64,000 bases of DNA from Theobroma cacao. Its lineage: Eukaryota; Streptophyta; Magnoliopsida; Malvales; Malvaceae. The position numbers and the translations under genes were made by a program. The notes beneath the pieces are model-generated. The model searched no databases. It was not told the origin of the DNA and saw only the letters and a program-made list of their open reading frames with translations. The stretch is from contig NC_030856.1 of NCBI RefSeq assembly GCF_000208745.1, positions 3,508,872 through 3,572,871 of the forward strand. Direction: 5' to 3'. Position 1 is the stretch's first letter. Each line of letters opens with the position of its first letter. Below, in pieces: positions 12,481 to 24,400 of the stretch.

Positions 12481-13218
12481 CTGAAACTCGTGATTATGAT
12501 GAGATGTAAATTTGATGAAGTTATTATAACCCAAGATTAATTTAATCAGCTATCAATGTCAAAGAACTTCACTTTCCTAGCTCATAAACCGTGAACAGCC
12601 ATTTTTAAATCTTGCTTGCAGTGTGTACAGATCATATATCTCAGATGATAGAGTTCGGCAGGAAATCAATCGAATGATTGGGCTAAAGCCAAGATCTTCC
12701 ATGCTGATAAGAATAAATGTATCTGATTGAGAGAAACTGAATATGCCTACTCCATAAAAACAATGAATCAAAATATTATTATGCCTGTAAATATTTTTAT
12801 GGTACATTAAAGGCAAAGAACTTGACATGGGACAGGCAACAAGATCGTCGATAACATCATCAATGATTACATTCGAGCCTTCTATTAAGTTTATGTAACA
12901 AATACAAATAAGTAATGGCTTATCATGCATTCTTATTTTTGTTATGATATGAGCATTAAACGACTCTTCCTCAATGAAACATCTGAAAGAGTGTAGGATA
13001 AAAGAAATCAAAACAATTTACAACTGATGAAGTTTCAGTCCAGTCATCTTGTTAATGTCTCTGTGAGACAAATATACCGCAAGTAGGCACTTGCAGGGTG
13101 CTATGCTCAAATTGGGACTAAACTACCGGTATCAAAGCCTAAGGTACAAAACATACTGCTCAATAGCATATAATAATAATGACTTGGAGATGAAAGAGTT
13201 AAGTATACAGTTAATCAA
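12481..13218. other. No gene recognised
   Basis: 3' flank of the RLK relic that follows. A 144-codon open frame lies on the minus strand at 12577-13011, but its product resembles nothing I know and lacks any motif; part of it is similar to non-coding DNA around 27.7 kb, so I treat it as chance. The stretch 13060-13218 is paralogous to 1386-1525. Confidence 0.4.
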
Positions 13219-15386
13219 TTATCGAGCATCTAGTACTGACAGGGTCATTTCATTTGTCGAAGAAGATACATGATTGTCTGATGAAGAACCTTCTTCATGA
13301 AGTGGTCTTTTCAGCAATAGAAAACTACGTTGTATGGGTGTGGCAATTTAGTTTCACTTCCCAACATCAGAATCACAGATGACATACTTGGCCTATCCTC
13401 AGGATGCTGTTGTACACTTAAAAGACTAATATGGATGCATTGTATCACTTCTAATAGGTTGCAAGACTCTTCTAAGCATTCTTCAACAAGTTCTGAAGGG
13501 TGCCTTATTTCCATAATCTCCATGCCTGCAACAAATTGAAACCCTTTTAGGTTTTATCAGACCAAGATAAGCAACTAAAATTTGATTATAATCCCTGCTT
13601 AAAGAGCAGGGTTCAAATCCCCCTTCCCCCAAGTCCAAAAAAAAAAAATCGGCTGAAACTGACATGCTCAACAAGGTTGGCGCTCTGAGTTGGATGGTAA
13701 AGGCCTCTATCTTTCTTCCCACTTAATATCTCCAGCAGTAATATACCAGAGCTAAAGACAATTGATTTTGCTGAAAATAGTCCATCAATAGCATATTCTG
13801 GTGCCATATAACCACTGCAGAACATCATTTAAAGCAATAAATATATGAGGATTTTTAGACATTATGAAATAAAGTGACACTTACTAAGTTCCAGCCACTC
13901 TTTTAGCATTCCCTTCAGTTTGGTCTCCTCCAAAAGTTCTAGCCGAGCCAAAATCTGAAAATTTTGGATTCATCTCACTATCAAGCAGGACGTTACTACC
14001 TTTAAGATCTCTAAATAATCCTCAATCCTGAATCTTGATGAAGATAGAGTAGTCCCCTAGCATTGTCACAGATAATTCCCAAACTCTTGGACCAATTCAG
14101 TCCTTTACTTCTTGTTTGATCTGGCAATTGGTAGGTATTCTCTTCATGTCAGTCCAATATCATTTTTGATCTTTGGAAGCAGCAAACTGCACCATGTGTA
14201 AAATGTATGAAATATTTATAATAAGAGAAACAATAAACCAAACCAAATTGACAGGTTTTCAATGATTCAGACCACAAATGAATGAGTGAAGGCTTCTGTT
14301 AAGCATGTACTCATAAACCAGCAGTCTTTACTTTCTGTGAATGCACCACCCAAGAAGCCTTACAAGATTCTGATGTTGAAGTTTGGCAATCAATTTTACT
14401 TCATTTTTAAACTCTTTCAATCTTGTCCAGAACTTTTTGAAAGCCTCTTCACAGCAATTTCTTGTCCGTTTGCTAGTGTCCCCTGGAAAACTACACTTTA
14501 GATTGAGCTTCAATAATAAAGATAAATTCTCTGTACTTAAGGTAACTTCAATTATATGATGCAACTTTTACCTTATAAACAGTTCCAAAACCACCTTCCC
14601 TTACCTTGATGTCCACAGAAAAGCTATCAGCAGCACGAGCTATGGTATGAGGCTCAAATATTGGAAGCTCCATGTCTTCATCTTGGCCTTGATTTTCTTG
14701 ATCATTTTCCTTATTGTCTTTTGTTTCTCTGAAACAGTAGCCAAAATAGGCTTGGCAATCACCATAAAATATGATAGATTCTTATGCATTTTGATTGAGC
14801 TAGATAATTGGACAAAAAGCTGATGTGGTTTTTGAGATCACACAAGACCATGCATCTCCAGTCATTTGCTTCATTAAAAACTCTATTTTCACACTGATAA
14901 GCATTGAAGAAACTGCATGTTGATTTGCTAGCATCACTATTAACAAAGTAATTTTTAACAAAGGAACAAAATGAGCATTTTTGTGAAGGATATATCAAAG
15001 TTACCTTTCAACTTTCTGGGGCTTCTGTAAATGTAATAACTGACAATAAACAGCCCCGAAAGCACAGGACAGTAGTGTTCTAATCACTGCAGCAAGCTCC
15101 ATCCTAAGCTTATCTTTCAATTCTGTATGACGGAATTTGATAAAGAAAAGCATATATGAACAAAAAAAAGTAATGAAAACAAGAGAAAATGTACACTCAT
15201 ACCTGATTTTGAAGCAGACATTCTAACATATAGATCCTGCCCTACTGATTGAAACTGTTTGTAATCAATCAAATTATCAAACCAAAAGGCGCAACCACAA
15301 CCTCTTCCTCCATTATCTGAACTAGTGTATGCTTGGCTTTCTGCATTCCATGTGAAGTCTTGTATCATCAGTTTGGTTGAGAACAA
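13219..15386 (-). pseudogene. G-type lectin S-receptor-like Ser/Thr kinase, 5'-truncated relic
   Basis: The best-preserved receptor-kinase copy. In order on the minus strand: a PAN end (AYTSSDNGGRGCG, then WFDNLIDYKQFQSVGQDLY) at 15230-15330; a decayed membrane segment near 15000-15110; the juxtamembrane and glycine-loop exon at about 14575-14735 (MELPIFEPHTIARAADSFS, then REGGFGTVYK); an exon at 14328-14500 with [24 protein letters not shown]; a catalytic exon at 13895-14010 ([36 protein letters not shown]) ending at a GT donor-like site; the exon near 13660-13815 ([17 protein letters not shown]); and a last exon at 13219-13527 ending in TNEMTLSVLDAR with the stop at 13219-13221. The catalytic lysine region is damaged, stops occur and the lectin and S-domain parts are absent, so it is not a working receptor. 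Confidence 0.8.
13591..13648 (+). mobile_element. Short tRNA-like (SINE-like) insertion with A-tail
   Basis: About 58 bases inserted inside the RLK relic; the paralogous copy at about 1880-1895 lacks them. The piece contains a perfect pol III B-box type word GGTTCAAATCC (610-620 of 13 kb) and ends in a run of about twelve A. Similar words with degraded B-boxes occur at about 10648-10690 and 34285-34325. It looks like the 3' half of a tRNA-derived SINE, but no A-box is seen. Confidence 0.4.
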
Positions 15387-15550
15387 GTCCTGTGATCAAT
15401 GATTTCTATTTGAGACATTTTGTATGGTTGAAATATCAAATAGAAATACCAGGCTGATAGATCATGCATTCTTTTATAGGATGATGTGATTGACTGACTC
15501 TTCATCAATGAACTATACACAAAGTGCAGTAGAAAACAAGTAACAAACAT

Positions 15551-16260
15551 TTAGATTTATGATAACTTGTCAATATGGGGGGCTAAACTTCTTTGATAAA
15601 AATTCGAAGTTTATTTCATGATGTCCTGAGCTTAGCTAGGCATCTTTCTAAACGCTCAAAAAGCGTTTTATAGCTAATGGACAGATTAGTGATCTGAAGA
15701 GGTAGTAATCTTGTTTTTAATCTTTAGCCAGGGCCTTTTGGCTAGCTGCTCACTCACTTTCAAAGAAGTGCTTCTAAACATTTATGAGAAATAGGGGATG
15801 CTCTGTTTGTAATTGCAGGGTAAAGACAAATTTTTAATTAGTGGTTTGTCATGACCAGTAATATCTCTCCAATACCTATGTTGAGAAGAGAGAAAAATAA
15901 AATGGCTAAGAGCAATGTTATACATGAAATGGGTTTACATAGACATTGAGTTTCAAAGGAGCCGTAGCTGGTACTGTTATAAAGTTTGGACTGAGAAGGA
16001 GAAAGTTTTATGCATCATTTTGTGGATGAATGAGGTAAGAAGATTTAGTACATAAAAAGGTATTCGATTGGGGATTTTACCGCCATACATAAAATTAAAA
16101 ACCTTATTTTCTTTTTTATAAAAAGAAGAGCAATTATATACCAAATGAGAAAGAGATAAATGAATAAAAATAAAAACAGAATGTTTGCAATTTTAACAAG
16201 AAGCAAGAGGGCACTGTACCATTGAGGGCCGTGGAGCCACATTTAATCGAATAGCTCTTC
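15551..16260. other. No gene recognised
   Basis: Between the RLK relic and the CNL fragments. I see no coding sequence. The part from about 16060 is the usual 3' flank of the CNL copies and resembles 3760-3970 and 39120-39270. Confidence 0.4.
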
Positions 16261-16269
16261 TCCATCTCA

Positions 16270-16530
16270 TTCTAATTATATGTAACAAAGGGAGAAAGGA
16301 CATCCTTAGCATCAGGCTGATTCCATTTCTTCTCCTTTGTGATTTTCTTCCGATGCTATTATTTCCTCCATTTCTTCACAACTGCTAACACTAATTTCCT
16401 CTAAGTTTTGGAGGCTCTTCAACAGCTCAACTGGAAACAACTTCTTAATCTTCGAACATCTACACATATCTAATATTTTAAGAGAAGAGAAGATGGTAGG
16501 TGGTGTTGGAGCATCAGAGTAATTCTTTAG
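16270..16530 (-). pseudogene. CNL fragment: penultimate LRRs fused to the C-terminal tail
   Basis: The minus strand encodes DAPTPPTIFSSLKILDMC, then LFPVELLKSLQNLEEISV and EEMEEIIASEENHKGEE, which match the late LRR region of the CNL genes. After HKGEE the sequence jumps directly into the last codons of the gene (the DQPDAKDVLSPF region), so the segment in between has been deleted. There is no NB-ARC region attached. It is a dead remnant of a duplication. Confidence 0.75.
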
Positions 16531-16638
16531 CAAATGAGAAAGAGATGAAAATAAACTCACAATTAATGTTTGCAGTTCTTAATAAGAAGCAAGAGCCTTA
16601 CAGCCACAATTAATCAAACACCAATTCTCCATCTCATT

Positions 16639-17385
16639 CTACCAATATTGAACAAAGGGAGAAAGGACCTCCTTAGCATCAGGCTGATCCCATTCCACTG
16701 ATTCCCACCATTCTCTCGGGCTTACTGTCATTTTTGGTAGAGAAGGAGGAGGAGATGGTTTCCCATTTTCAACAAGGGGAAGAGACAAAGGGATCCTCTT
16801 AACTTCTGGACATTCAACTATATGAAGAAATTGGAGAGAATCTGCAGGAATCATAAGTCCACCGCTGCAAATGCTTTTCAATTTTGGTAATTCTTCCAAG
16901 ACTAATGATTTTAATTTGGGAAGAATAAATGTTGTTCCTTCTCCTTTGTGATTTTCTTCTGATGCTATTATTTCCTCCATTTCATCACAATATCTAACAT
17001 CAATATTCTCTAAGTTTGGGAGGCCTTGCAACTGCTCAACTGGAAACAACTTCTTCACCCTCGAACAAAAACTGATATCTAATTTTTTAAGAGAAGAGAA
17101 GATGGCAGGTGGTGTTGGAGAATGAGAGGTAGATTCAATTTCAACTGCTACTCCTACTCTCACAACTTCACGCAAGTTTTTCAACAAAAATAGGCGTAAC
17201 TCCTCAATGTTGTCAAGTGCGTCACAAGACGATAATGACAAGTCAACCACACACTCCATCCCTTTACACTGCCAAATTCGACATTCCTTCCAGTCAGTCG
17301 CCTTACGAAACAAAGGAATGTTGTTTAAACATTTGAAATCATCATACTTGTCAATAGTTAAAGTTTGAAGGTCATGTGGGACCAC
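16639..17385 (-). pseudogene. CNL 3' fragment (C-terminal LRRs, 248 codons)
   Basis: An open frame covering only the last quarter of a CNL, from MVPHDLQTLTIDKYDDFKC to the usual end EWWESVEWDQPDAKEVL and SPFVQYW. It is very close to the C-terminus of the gene at 18313-21465. Its 5' side breaks at about 17392, where the sequence switches to a copy of the RLK S-domain/PAN region. With no start, CC or NB-ARC domain it cannot be a receptor. It sits next to a second, shorter 3' fragment, suggesting repeated unequal exchange here. Confidence 0.8.
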
Positions 17386-17389
17386 CCTA

Positions 17390-17950
17390 GGGACCAGTCT
17401 GATGAGTTCTATCTTTCAGGGAATTCAGGCTTAAACATCAACTTTCAGGGAATTAAGGCTTGAATCCTTCAAAAAGTGGGAGCTGAGTACCATCACAATT
17501 CCCTTTTGAACCACAAAGTCCATATCTGTCAAAATAGTCTCTTGGAGCAAATGAGAAAAGCATCCAAGCTTGCTTTCTGCATTTCATGTGTAGTCCTGTG
17601 ATCAATGATTTCTATTTGAGACACTTATGATGGTTGACATAAAAAATAGAAATACCAAGTGGGTAGATCATGCGCTGTTTTCATAGGATAATGTGATTGA
17701 TTGACTTTTGATGAATGAAGTATACACAAAGTGCAGCAGAAAACAAATTATAAACATTCTCTTCATTGGACAAACATAACTTCAATGACTTACTTGTATT
17801 AAATGATTTCCAATTCATCAACCATTTGAGACTAGTGTGGATGTGCAGGATAGTCCTAAGAATTCATCACCAAGTTCAACAGGGGTGCCTTCCTTCCTCC
17901 CATAATCTCCAAGCCTGCAGCAAATTGAAAACCTTTTAGTCATTTTGCTA
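17390..17950 (-). pseudogene. Duplicate of RLK S-domain/PAN piece and last-exon start
   Basis: The stretch is a near copy of about 2878-3500: the S-domain/PAN piece (YGLCGSKGN.., KGFKP), the non-coding DNA upstream of it and the truncated start of the last kinase exon. It is joined on its left directly to a CNL 3' fragment and on its right to the CNL 3' flank. It records a duplication that copied the border between an RLK relic and a CNL gene. Confidence 0.65.
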
Positions 17951-18312
17951 TATCTTTCAACATTTTAATTCATAATAATCAAAGTATTTTTGAAACATGC
18001 GAGTGAAAATGAAAATAAAGGAAACGGGTGGGAAGGTGTAATAGGAGGGGATGTAGGAAATGTGAGATAGCAATTGGCGGAGAAATGCAGATTGAAGGGT
18101 GTTGAGTTGGAGAATTTATTTTTATATTAAAAATAAAAAGTTAAAGACTTAGTTTTATTTTGATATTAAAAAAGAGAAATTATTTAACAAATGAGAAATT
18201 AAGAGATAAAAAGAGGACGTGGATGAAAATAAACTCACAGTGTTTGCAGTTCTTAATAAGAAGCAGGAGCCTTACAGCCACATTTAATCAAACACCTCTT
18301 CTCCATCTCATT

Positions 18313-21300
18313 CTACCACTGAGAATATCGAAGAAAGGGAGAAAGGACATCCTTAGCATCAGGCTGATCCCATTCCACTGATTCCCACCATTCTCTCGAC
18401 CATACTGTGATTTCTTTTAGAGAAGGAGGAAGAGATGGTTTCCCATTTTCAACAAGGGGAAGAGACAAAGGGATCCTCTTTACTTCTGGACATTTGATTA
18501 TATAAAGATATTGGAGAGAATCTGTAGGAATCATAAGTCCACCACTGCAAATGCTTTTCAATTTTGGTAACGTAGCCAACTTTAATGATTTTAATTTGGG
18601 AAGAATAAATGTTGTTCCTTCTCCTTTGTGATTTTCTTCTAATGCTATTATTTCCTCCATTTCATCACAATATCTAACATCAATATTCTCTAAGTTTGGG
18701 AGGCCTTGCAACTGCTCAACTGGAAACAACTTCTTCACCCTCGAACAAAAACTCATACGGAATCGTTTAAGAGAAGAGAAGATGGCAGGTGGTGTTGGAG
18801 CATGAGAGGTAGATTCAATTTCAACCGCTACTCCTACTCTCACAACTTCACGCAAGTTTTCCATCAAAAATAGGCCTAACTCCTCAATGTTGTCAAGTGC
18901 GTCACAAGACGATGATGACAACTCAACCACACACTCCATCCCTTCACACTCCCCAATTCGACATTCCTTAAAGTCAGTCGCCTTACGAAACAAAGGAATG
19001 TTGTTTAAACATTTGAAATCATCATCCTTGTTAATAGTTAAAGTTTGAAGGTCATGTGGGACCACCCTATCATCACACCTCTCTATCTCCAAATTTCTAA
19101 ATTCAACCTTTTTCTTAATTTCTTTGAAATCTGGGAATCCCCGATATAAATACCCTTAAGTGGTCCCACTTGAAAAAAGAAAGATGTAGGCCATTTACCT
19201 TGCGTACACTCTGCGTATTTATTAAACTCTTGCACGTTGCGAAATGAACATGAAACCCACTCGAGCTTCCTCAATTGGCCTACTTCTTCTCCCTTTACAA
19301 ACGTATCCTCTAGCATTAAGCATTGGAGATGACAAATCCTCCGTAATATTCCTACTGGTAGCTCTTTTAAAGCCCATGACCTCATACGAAGATCTCTCAA
19401 GTTTTCTAACATCTCTATGCCATGAGGAACCTCTCCAATTCCTGTACCCGAAAGGTCCAACTTTCTTAGTGATGTGAGCTCTACTAAGGAAGGCACATAT
19501 TTTAACTGGTTACAACAAAAGAGTATCAATGCATTGAGAGTTTTCAAGTTAGAGNTCCTGTAGCATTAAGCATTGGAGATGACAAATCCTCCGTAATATT
19601 CCTACTGGTAGCTCTTTTAAAGCCCATGACCTCATACGAAGATCTCTCAAGTTTTCTAACATCTCTATGCCATGAGGAACCTCTCCAATTCCTGTACCCG
19701 AAAGGTCCAACTTTCTTAGTGATGTGAGCTCTACTAAGGAAGGCACATATTTTAACTGGTTACAACAAAAGAGTATCAATGCATTGAGAGTTTTCAAGTT
19801 TGAGATCGACTTCGGCAGATACTTTAAGAAAATATTATGTGAAAGATTTAAAACTTTTAACTCAGGCATGTGCTTAAAAAAAGATTCTGAAATCCTTTGT
19901 AAGCCACAATTTTGCAGTTTCAAAGTTGATAAATGAGGCCATCTAGGTGATATGTGAGGAGGAATTTCTAATATTGAATTTTGCATCAAGGAAACTTTCT
20001 CAACACTCACTGTCCATTCTTGCTCACTTGGGAATTCTTTCAATTGCATACCTGCTTTTACCATGAACTGATGACCTTTAATATACAACAACGCCATGTC
20101 CCTTAAAGCATCATGCATCTTAACTCCATCAATAAAATCTTCAGCCCTCTCTAATAGGCAATTATTTTCAAGCTTATTTAAAATGCTATAACCTCTGTGA
20201 TGCATTGCTTCTCTGGTCTGTAAGCCGTCAAGGAGTCCCTCATCTATCCAATTTTCAATTAATCCTACTTTACTAATTATATAATCTTCAGGATATAAGG
20301 AGCAATATAGGAAACAATTTTGGATTTTTTGATCTTCCAAACGATCATAACTAAACTTCAAATGCTCAAATATTTCAATATCCGATCCTTTCACACTTTT
20401 CACACGCTCCTCTAATTCAATTAGTGCATTCTTCCACTCACAAATATCATCTACCTTCTTCATGCTCCCGGCGATCGTCACAATGCTAAGTGGTAAACCG
20501 CCACATTTCTCAACAATTTTATTGACAATGTCTTTTAAATTTTGATCCTGTACAACTTCAGGCCCCACGTGATGTAAGAATAAGTTCATGGACTCATTCT
20601 TTGAAAGCGGTTGCACTTTGACCACCTCACAACCCATAGACTCACAGACCTCAATCAATCTACTAGTGAGTACAACTTTCCTCCTCATTCCTAACGTTGG
20701 TTTAGGGATTCCCACATCCAATAGAGAAAATCGTTTCCAAACATCATCTAAGATCAACACATATCTCTTTCCCTCCAAAATATTCTTTAATTGTGCTGCT
20801 CGTTGCAATTCAGTTGTTGGAAGAGCTTGTTTCAAAGAATTTGCAATATCTTCTTGCAATTTGAAAATATTCAATTCTTTTGATACAGTGACCCATATCA
20901 CTTGATCAAACCGATTATCCTTCAACAACTGATTATTGATATGCTTCATAATGGTAGTTTTCCCTATACCACCCATTCCACATACTCCAATCATTCCAAC
21001 CTCATCACCCATCAAATACTTCCAAATTTGTTCTTTTACATCGATTTCACCTTCTAGATTTGATGTTAGTAATGTCACCCCGGTGGCTGGAGGCCCATCA
21101 ACTGCCACACCGTCAAGGAAACTACCTTGTTGGTAAATTTTGTTTACGTTTTCAATAGTTTGGCAAACAAAACTTCCTAGACGGCCACGTGACAAGAATG
21201 AAACAGAAGGGAACTCCTCTTCAATGTTTTTGACTTCATTGCCGACCTTTTCTACATCTTTGAGCCAGTTCGCCACTTCTTTCTTCATCTTTTTCCCACA

Positions 21301-21465
21301 ACGCTCCTCTGCTTCCATTTTTAGTTCGAGGTCTCGCTTTCGGGAATTTAGACTATTCACATTTCCTCGAAGCTCATTCATATAATCTTCAAGTTTCCGA
21401 TGATGATTTATGTATGGACCCCCAAAGCTCCTTATCACTTCAACAGATGACAATATCCAATCCAT
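18313..21465 (-). CDS. CC-NB-LRR disease resistance protein, split by assembly join and a frameshift
   Basis: The protein begins MDWILSSVEVIRSFGGP. A coiled-coil-like part fills residues 1-110; NB-ARC motifs are P-loop GMGGIGKTT (163-171), FDQVIWVTVSKE, LILDDVW, VVLTSRL, CGGLPLSI, NCFLYCSLYPEDY and VKMHDALRDMA, all intact. The LRR region is interrupted twice. First, the sequence 19306-19554 is repeated as 19556-19804 around a single N at 19555, with only two differences, which looks like two overlapping contig ends joined without merging. Second, near 19133 one G is missing compared with the paralogue at 3972-6884, shifting the frame from 19083-19547 into 18313-19092. The C-terminus (EWWESVEWDQPDAKDVL) is preserved. 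If both breaks are sequence artefacts this is a normal CNL; if not, it is a truncated receptor of about 640 residues. Confidence 0.75.
19306..19804. repeat. 249-bp direct repeat around an N (probable unmerged contig overlap)
   Basis: 19306-19554 and 19556-19804 are the same apart from about two bases (19310/19560 and 19551/19801) and are separated by the only ambiguous base in the window. Confidence 0.9.
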
Positions 21466-21479
21466 ATTATAAGCTCACT

Positions 21480-24400
21480 GCAGTTTAAAAACCCAACATC
21501 TATTAAGATTCTTGCTCCACCTATATTGTTTGAATATAACAAAGATAAAATTGTCAATGAAGCTTTGTTTCAATGGTAAGGAAGATGTGTAAGTTCGATA
21601 TTACTTTTATGCTAGTTATTTATTTTATTGATAATTTGTTCATTGATATTTTACACTGAATGTAATCATTTGTTTTGTCATGACTGCAATTTGTATTTGT
21701 TCTTGTAATATCAAAAAATATATATGTAAAAGCATTTTTGTTTTTAACTAAAATTCCGAATTTCTATTGTTGGATTAATTAGTAATGAACTGTTTAATTG
21801 CTGTATTTCTTAAATTCCATTTTAGAATACTGGATGAAGCATCTGTAATATTTTTATAAAGCATTACCAAGTGTTTTATTTCTTTTATCTTATTTTTTAT
21901 ATTTTCCTTCAAATTTTCCTTAATATTTCACTTTCAAGCAAAACTAAGTAAATATAAACCATAAATAATTAATAAATGATTTATTTTTCTTTCCCTCCCT
22001 GTTGATAGCTATCACAAATTCTTGGATGTTAATTACATCATCAATAAAAGGAGGGATAAAGAGGAAAAACTAATTTTCAATAAAGATAAACATCAAAGAC
22101 ACTAAAGAATATTAATTAATATTTGTTTGAACAATCCTAAAAAATTTCAATTATGGATTAATATAATCTAAACATAAGTAAGGAAGCTTGTGATAACACC
22201 AATGTATCCCACAAAGACATTAATTAAGAAATAACTGCAGGAATAAATTGTGAGAGTAATGACCTTCAGGATATATACCTGGTTTGTTCTTCAAATTATT
22301 TGGAAAGATGAAACCAAAAGGTCAGTTAAAATGATCCACAAACCTCCTTGTCTTTTTGTTAAGCACAAACTTCATAGGCAGAAGAAACAAACTGCCATAA
22401 AATTAACAAGGAAAATTAGTAGTGTTAATAAAGGTGAAAATCTTATGTGTTATAGTCTTTAGAATTATACGCCTAATTAAGAAAATAGAGGTATGACACA
22501 AAACAAAGAATCAAAATAATTTAGTGGAAGGAAAGATGATGAATCTAAGACTCCAGAAAACATGAACCCAAATCTATGTTAAATAGTTGAATTACCTGGA
22601 CAAGTGAGGTAGATGAGATGATACTTGTATCCTTAGAGGGTCTTAAGTTTGTAAAAGCAAGAAACCAAGATCTCTTTCAAAATTTGTGAAGAAAACAGCA
22701 ACAAGCAAATCTCCTCCCAAACTGTTATCTATGAGAAGAAAATGAATAATGAAGCACATGAATTATTGAAAAGTGGACTAGGTAAATATTTATGTGGAAA
22801 CTAAAATAAATGCCCAACTTTCACTTTAGCAGCAACAAGCAGATGATCTCCCTGAGAAGAGCATCAATGAATTGTGAAGCTAAAAAGAATTAAAAGCTGG
22901 CAAGTCAATGCAAAGTCGTCGCACAAATTGTACATTCACTTTCCTTGAAGTGTTTCACAGTAATGCAAATGTAAATTCAGTTTCCTTGAAGTTGTTCCAC
23001 GGTAATGCACATGTGAATAGAAGAAAAACTGACAAAGTAGGACTGACTTATGGGGCCACTTGTCCTACTTTCCACGCCCCCATTATTGTCCTTGTCTTCT
23101 GTTTCGCAATAATGCAAATATGAATTTAACAGATGCCCTGGTCCCTGGATTAAGAAACTTATAACATTAATAAAAGTTTATAATTTAATAAGTGAATTAG
23201 TCTAACCAAAAAACTGAACAATTATAATTTTGTTGCTGATAACAAAGGTTTGATTATACACAGAATGTAATAAGTTATGATCTCCTAAATTTAGTCCAAC
23301 TTATAAGTGCTTGAATTCATATATACTTTAAGTCCTCGGTGTTGAATTCTTTTCTTATTGCTGATAACTATGGTTTAATTATGTTCATAATGAAATAGGT
23401 TATGATCTCTTAAATGGAGTCCATTTTATAAGGAGACAGGAAAGAAAGAGCCCTGTGTTTAATGGCAGTGAAGCAACCAGATTGTTATAGCTCCTTTTAT
23501 TGATTTTCCACTAAATAGCCACATCAGATTACTATGTATAGCCACTAAGTCAAATGAAGCAACGACCTCCTATCAAGAAAATAACAAACAACACATCTCC
23601 TTGCAAATTCCTATATAATGACAAGAGACTGAATTAATAATTTACAAGTGGGCAAGTCAATGCAAGTCATGATATTGTTTTCGGGGTCACTTCCCTTAAA
23701 GCTGCTTCAAAATAAAGCAAATAGGAATCCAATAAAAGATGATAAAATGAGAGTGAATACTGCTTCCTTTTTCTTAAAGACACAATCATCTAAGCTATTT
23801 CGTTCAGTGCCTGGATTATATGTATGTACATGTGCATGCATAGGACCAACTTTAAAACGAGCCCTGTCAATCATAGATTATATCATTCATGATATAATCT
23901 GATGAATAACAGGTCATTACCAATATCACAAGGGTTATTGATAAAAACTAAAACTTGGGAACTGTTGACAAGTACTTGTATATTTATACTATATACAGAA
24001 AAGACTCAAGAAGGTCTTTGTTAAATTTGAGAAACATGCACAGTCAAGAAAAATAGCAGCAATAGCAACAAGCAGATGATTTCGGTGAGAAGAGAATCCA
24101 ATAATTATGAAGCAAATAAGAATTACAAGTCAGCAACTCAATGCAAAGTCGTCGCAGAAACTGTAAAGTAACTCCCCTTGAAGCTGTTTCACAATAATGC
24201 AAATGTGAATTGAAGAAAAACTGACAAAGTAGGACTGAATTATGGGGCCTACTCTCCTCCATCATTGTCCTTCTTTTCTTCTGTCCCAATAAAGAAAATA
24301 TGAATTGAAGAAAAACTGACAGACTAGTATTATTGTCCTCACACAACTTTCTTTCACAAGGGCACCTATTTTTATGTCTCAAGGCAAAGACCAAAATTAT

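Noticed and set aside
12577..13011. 144-codon minus-strand frame
   Set aside because: No recognisable domain, and part resembles non-coding DNA near 27.7 kb.
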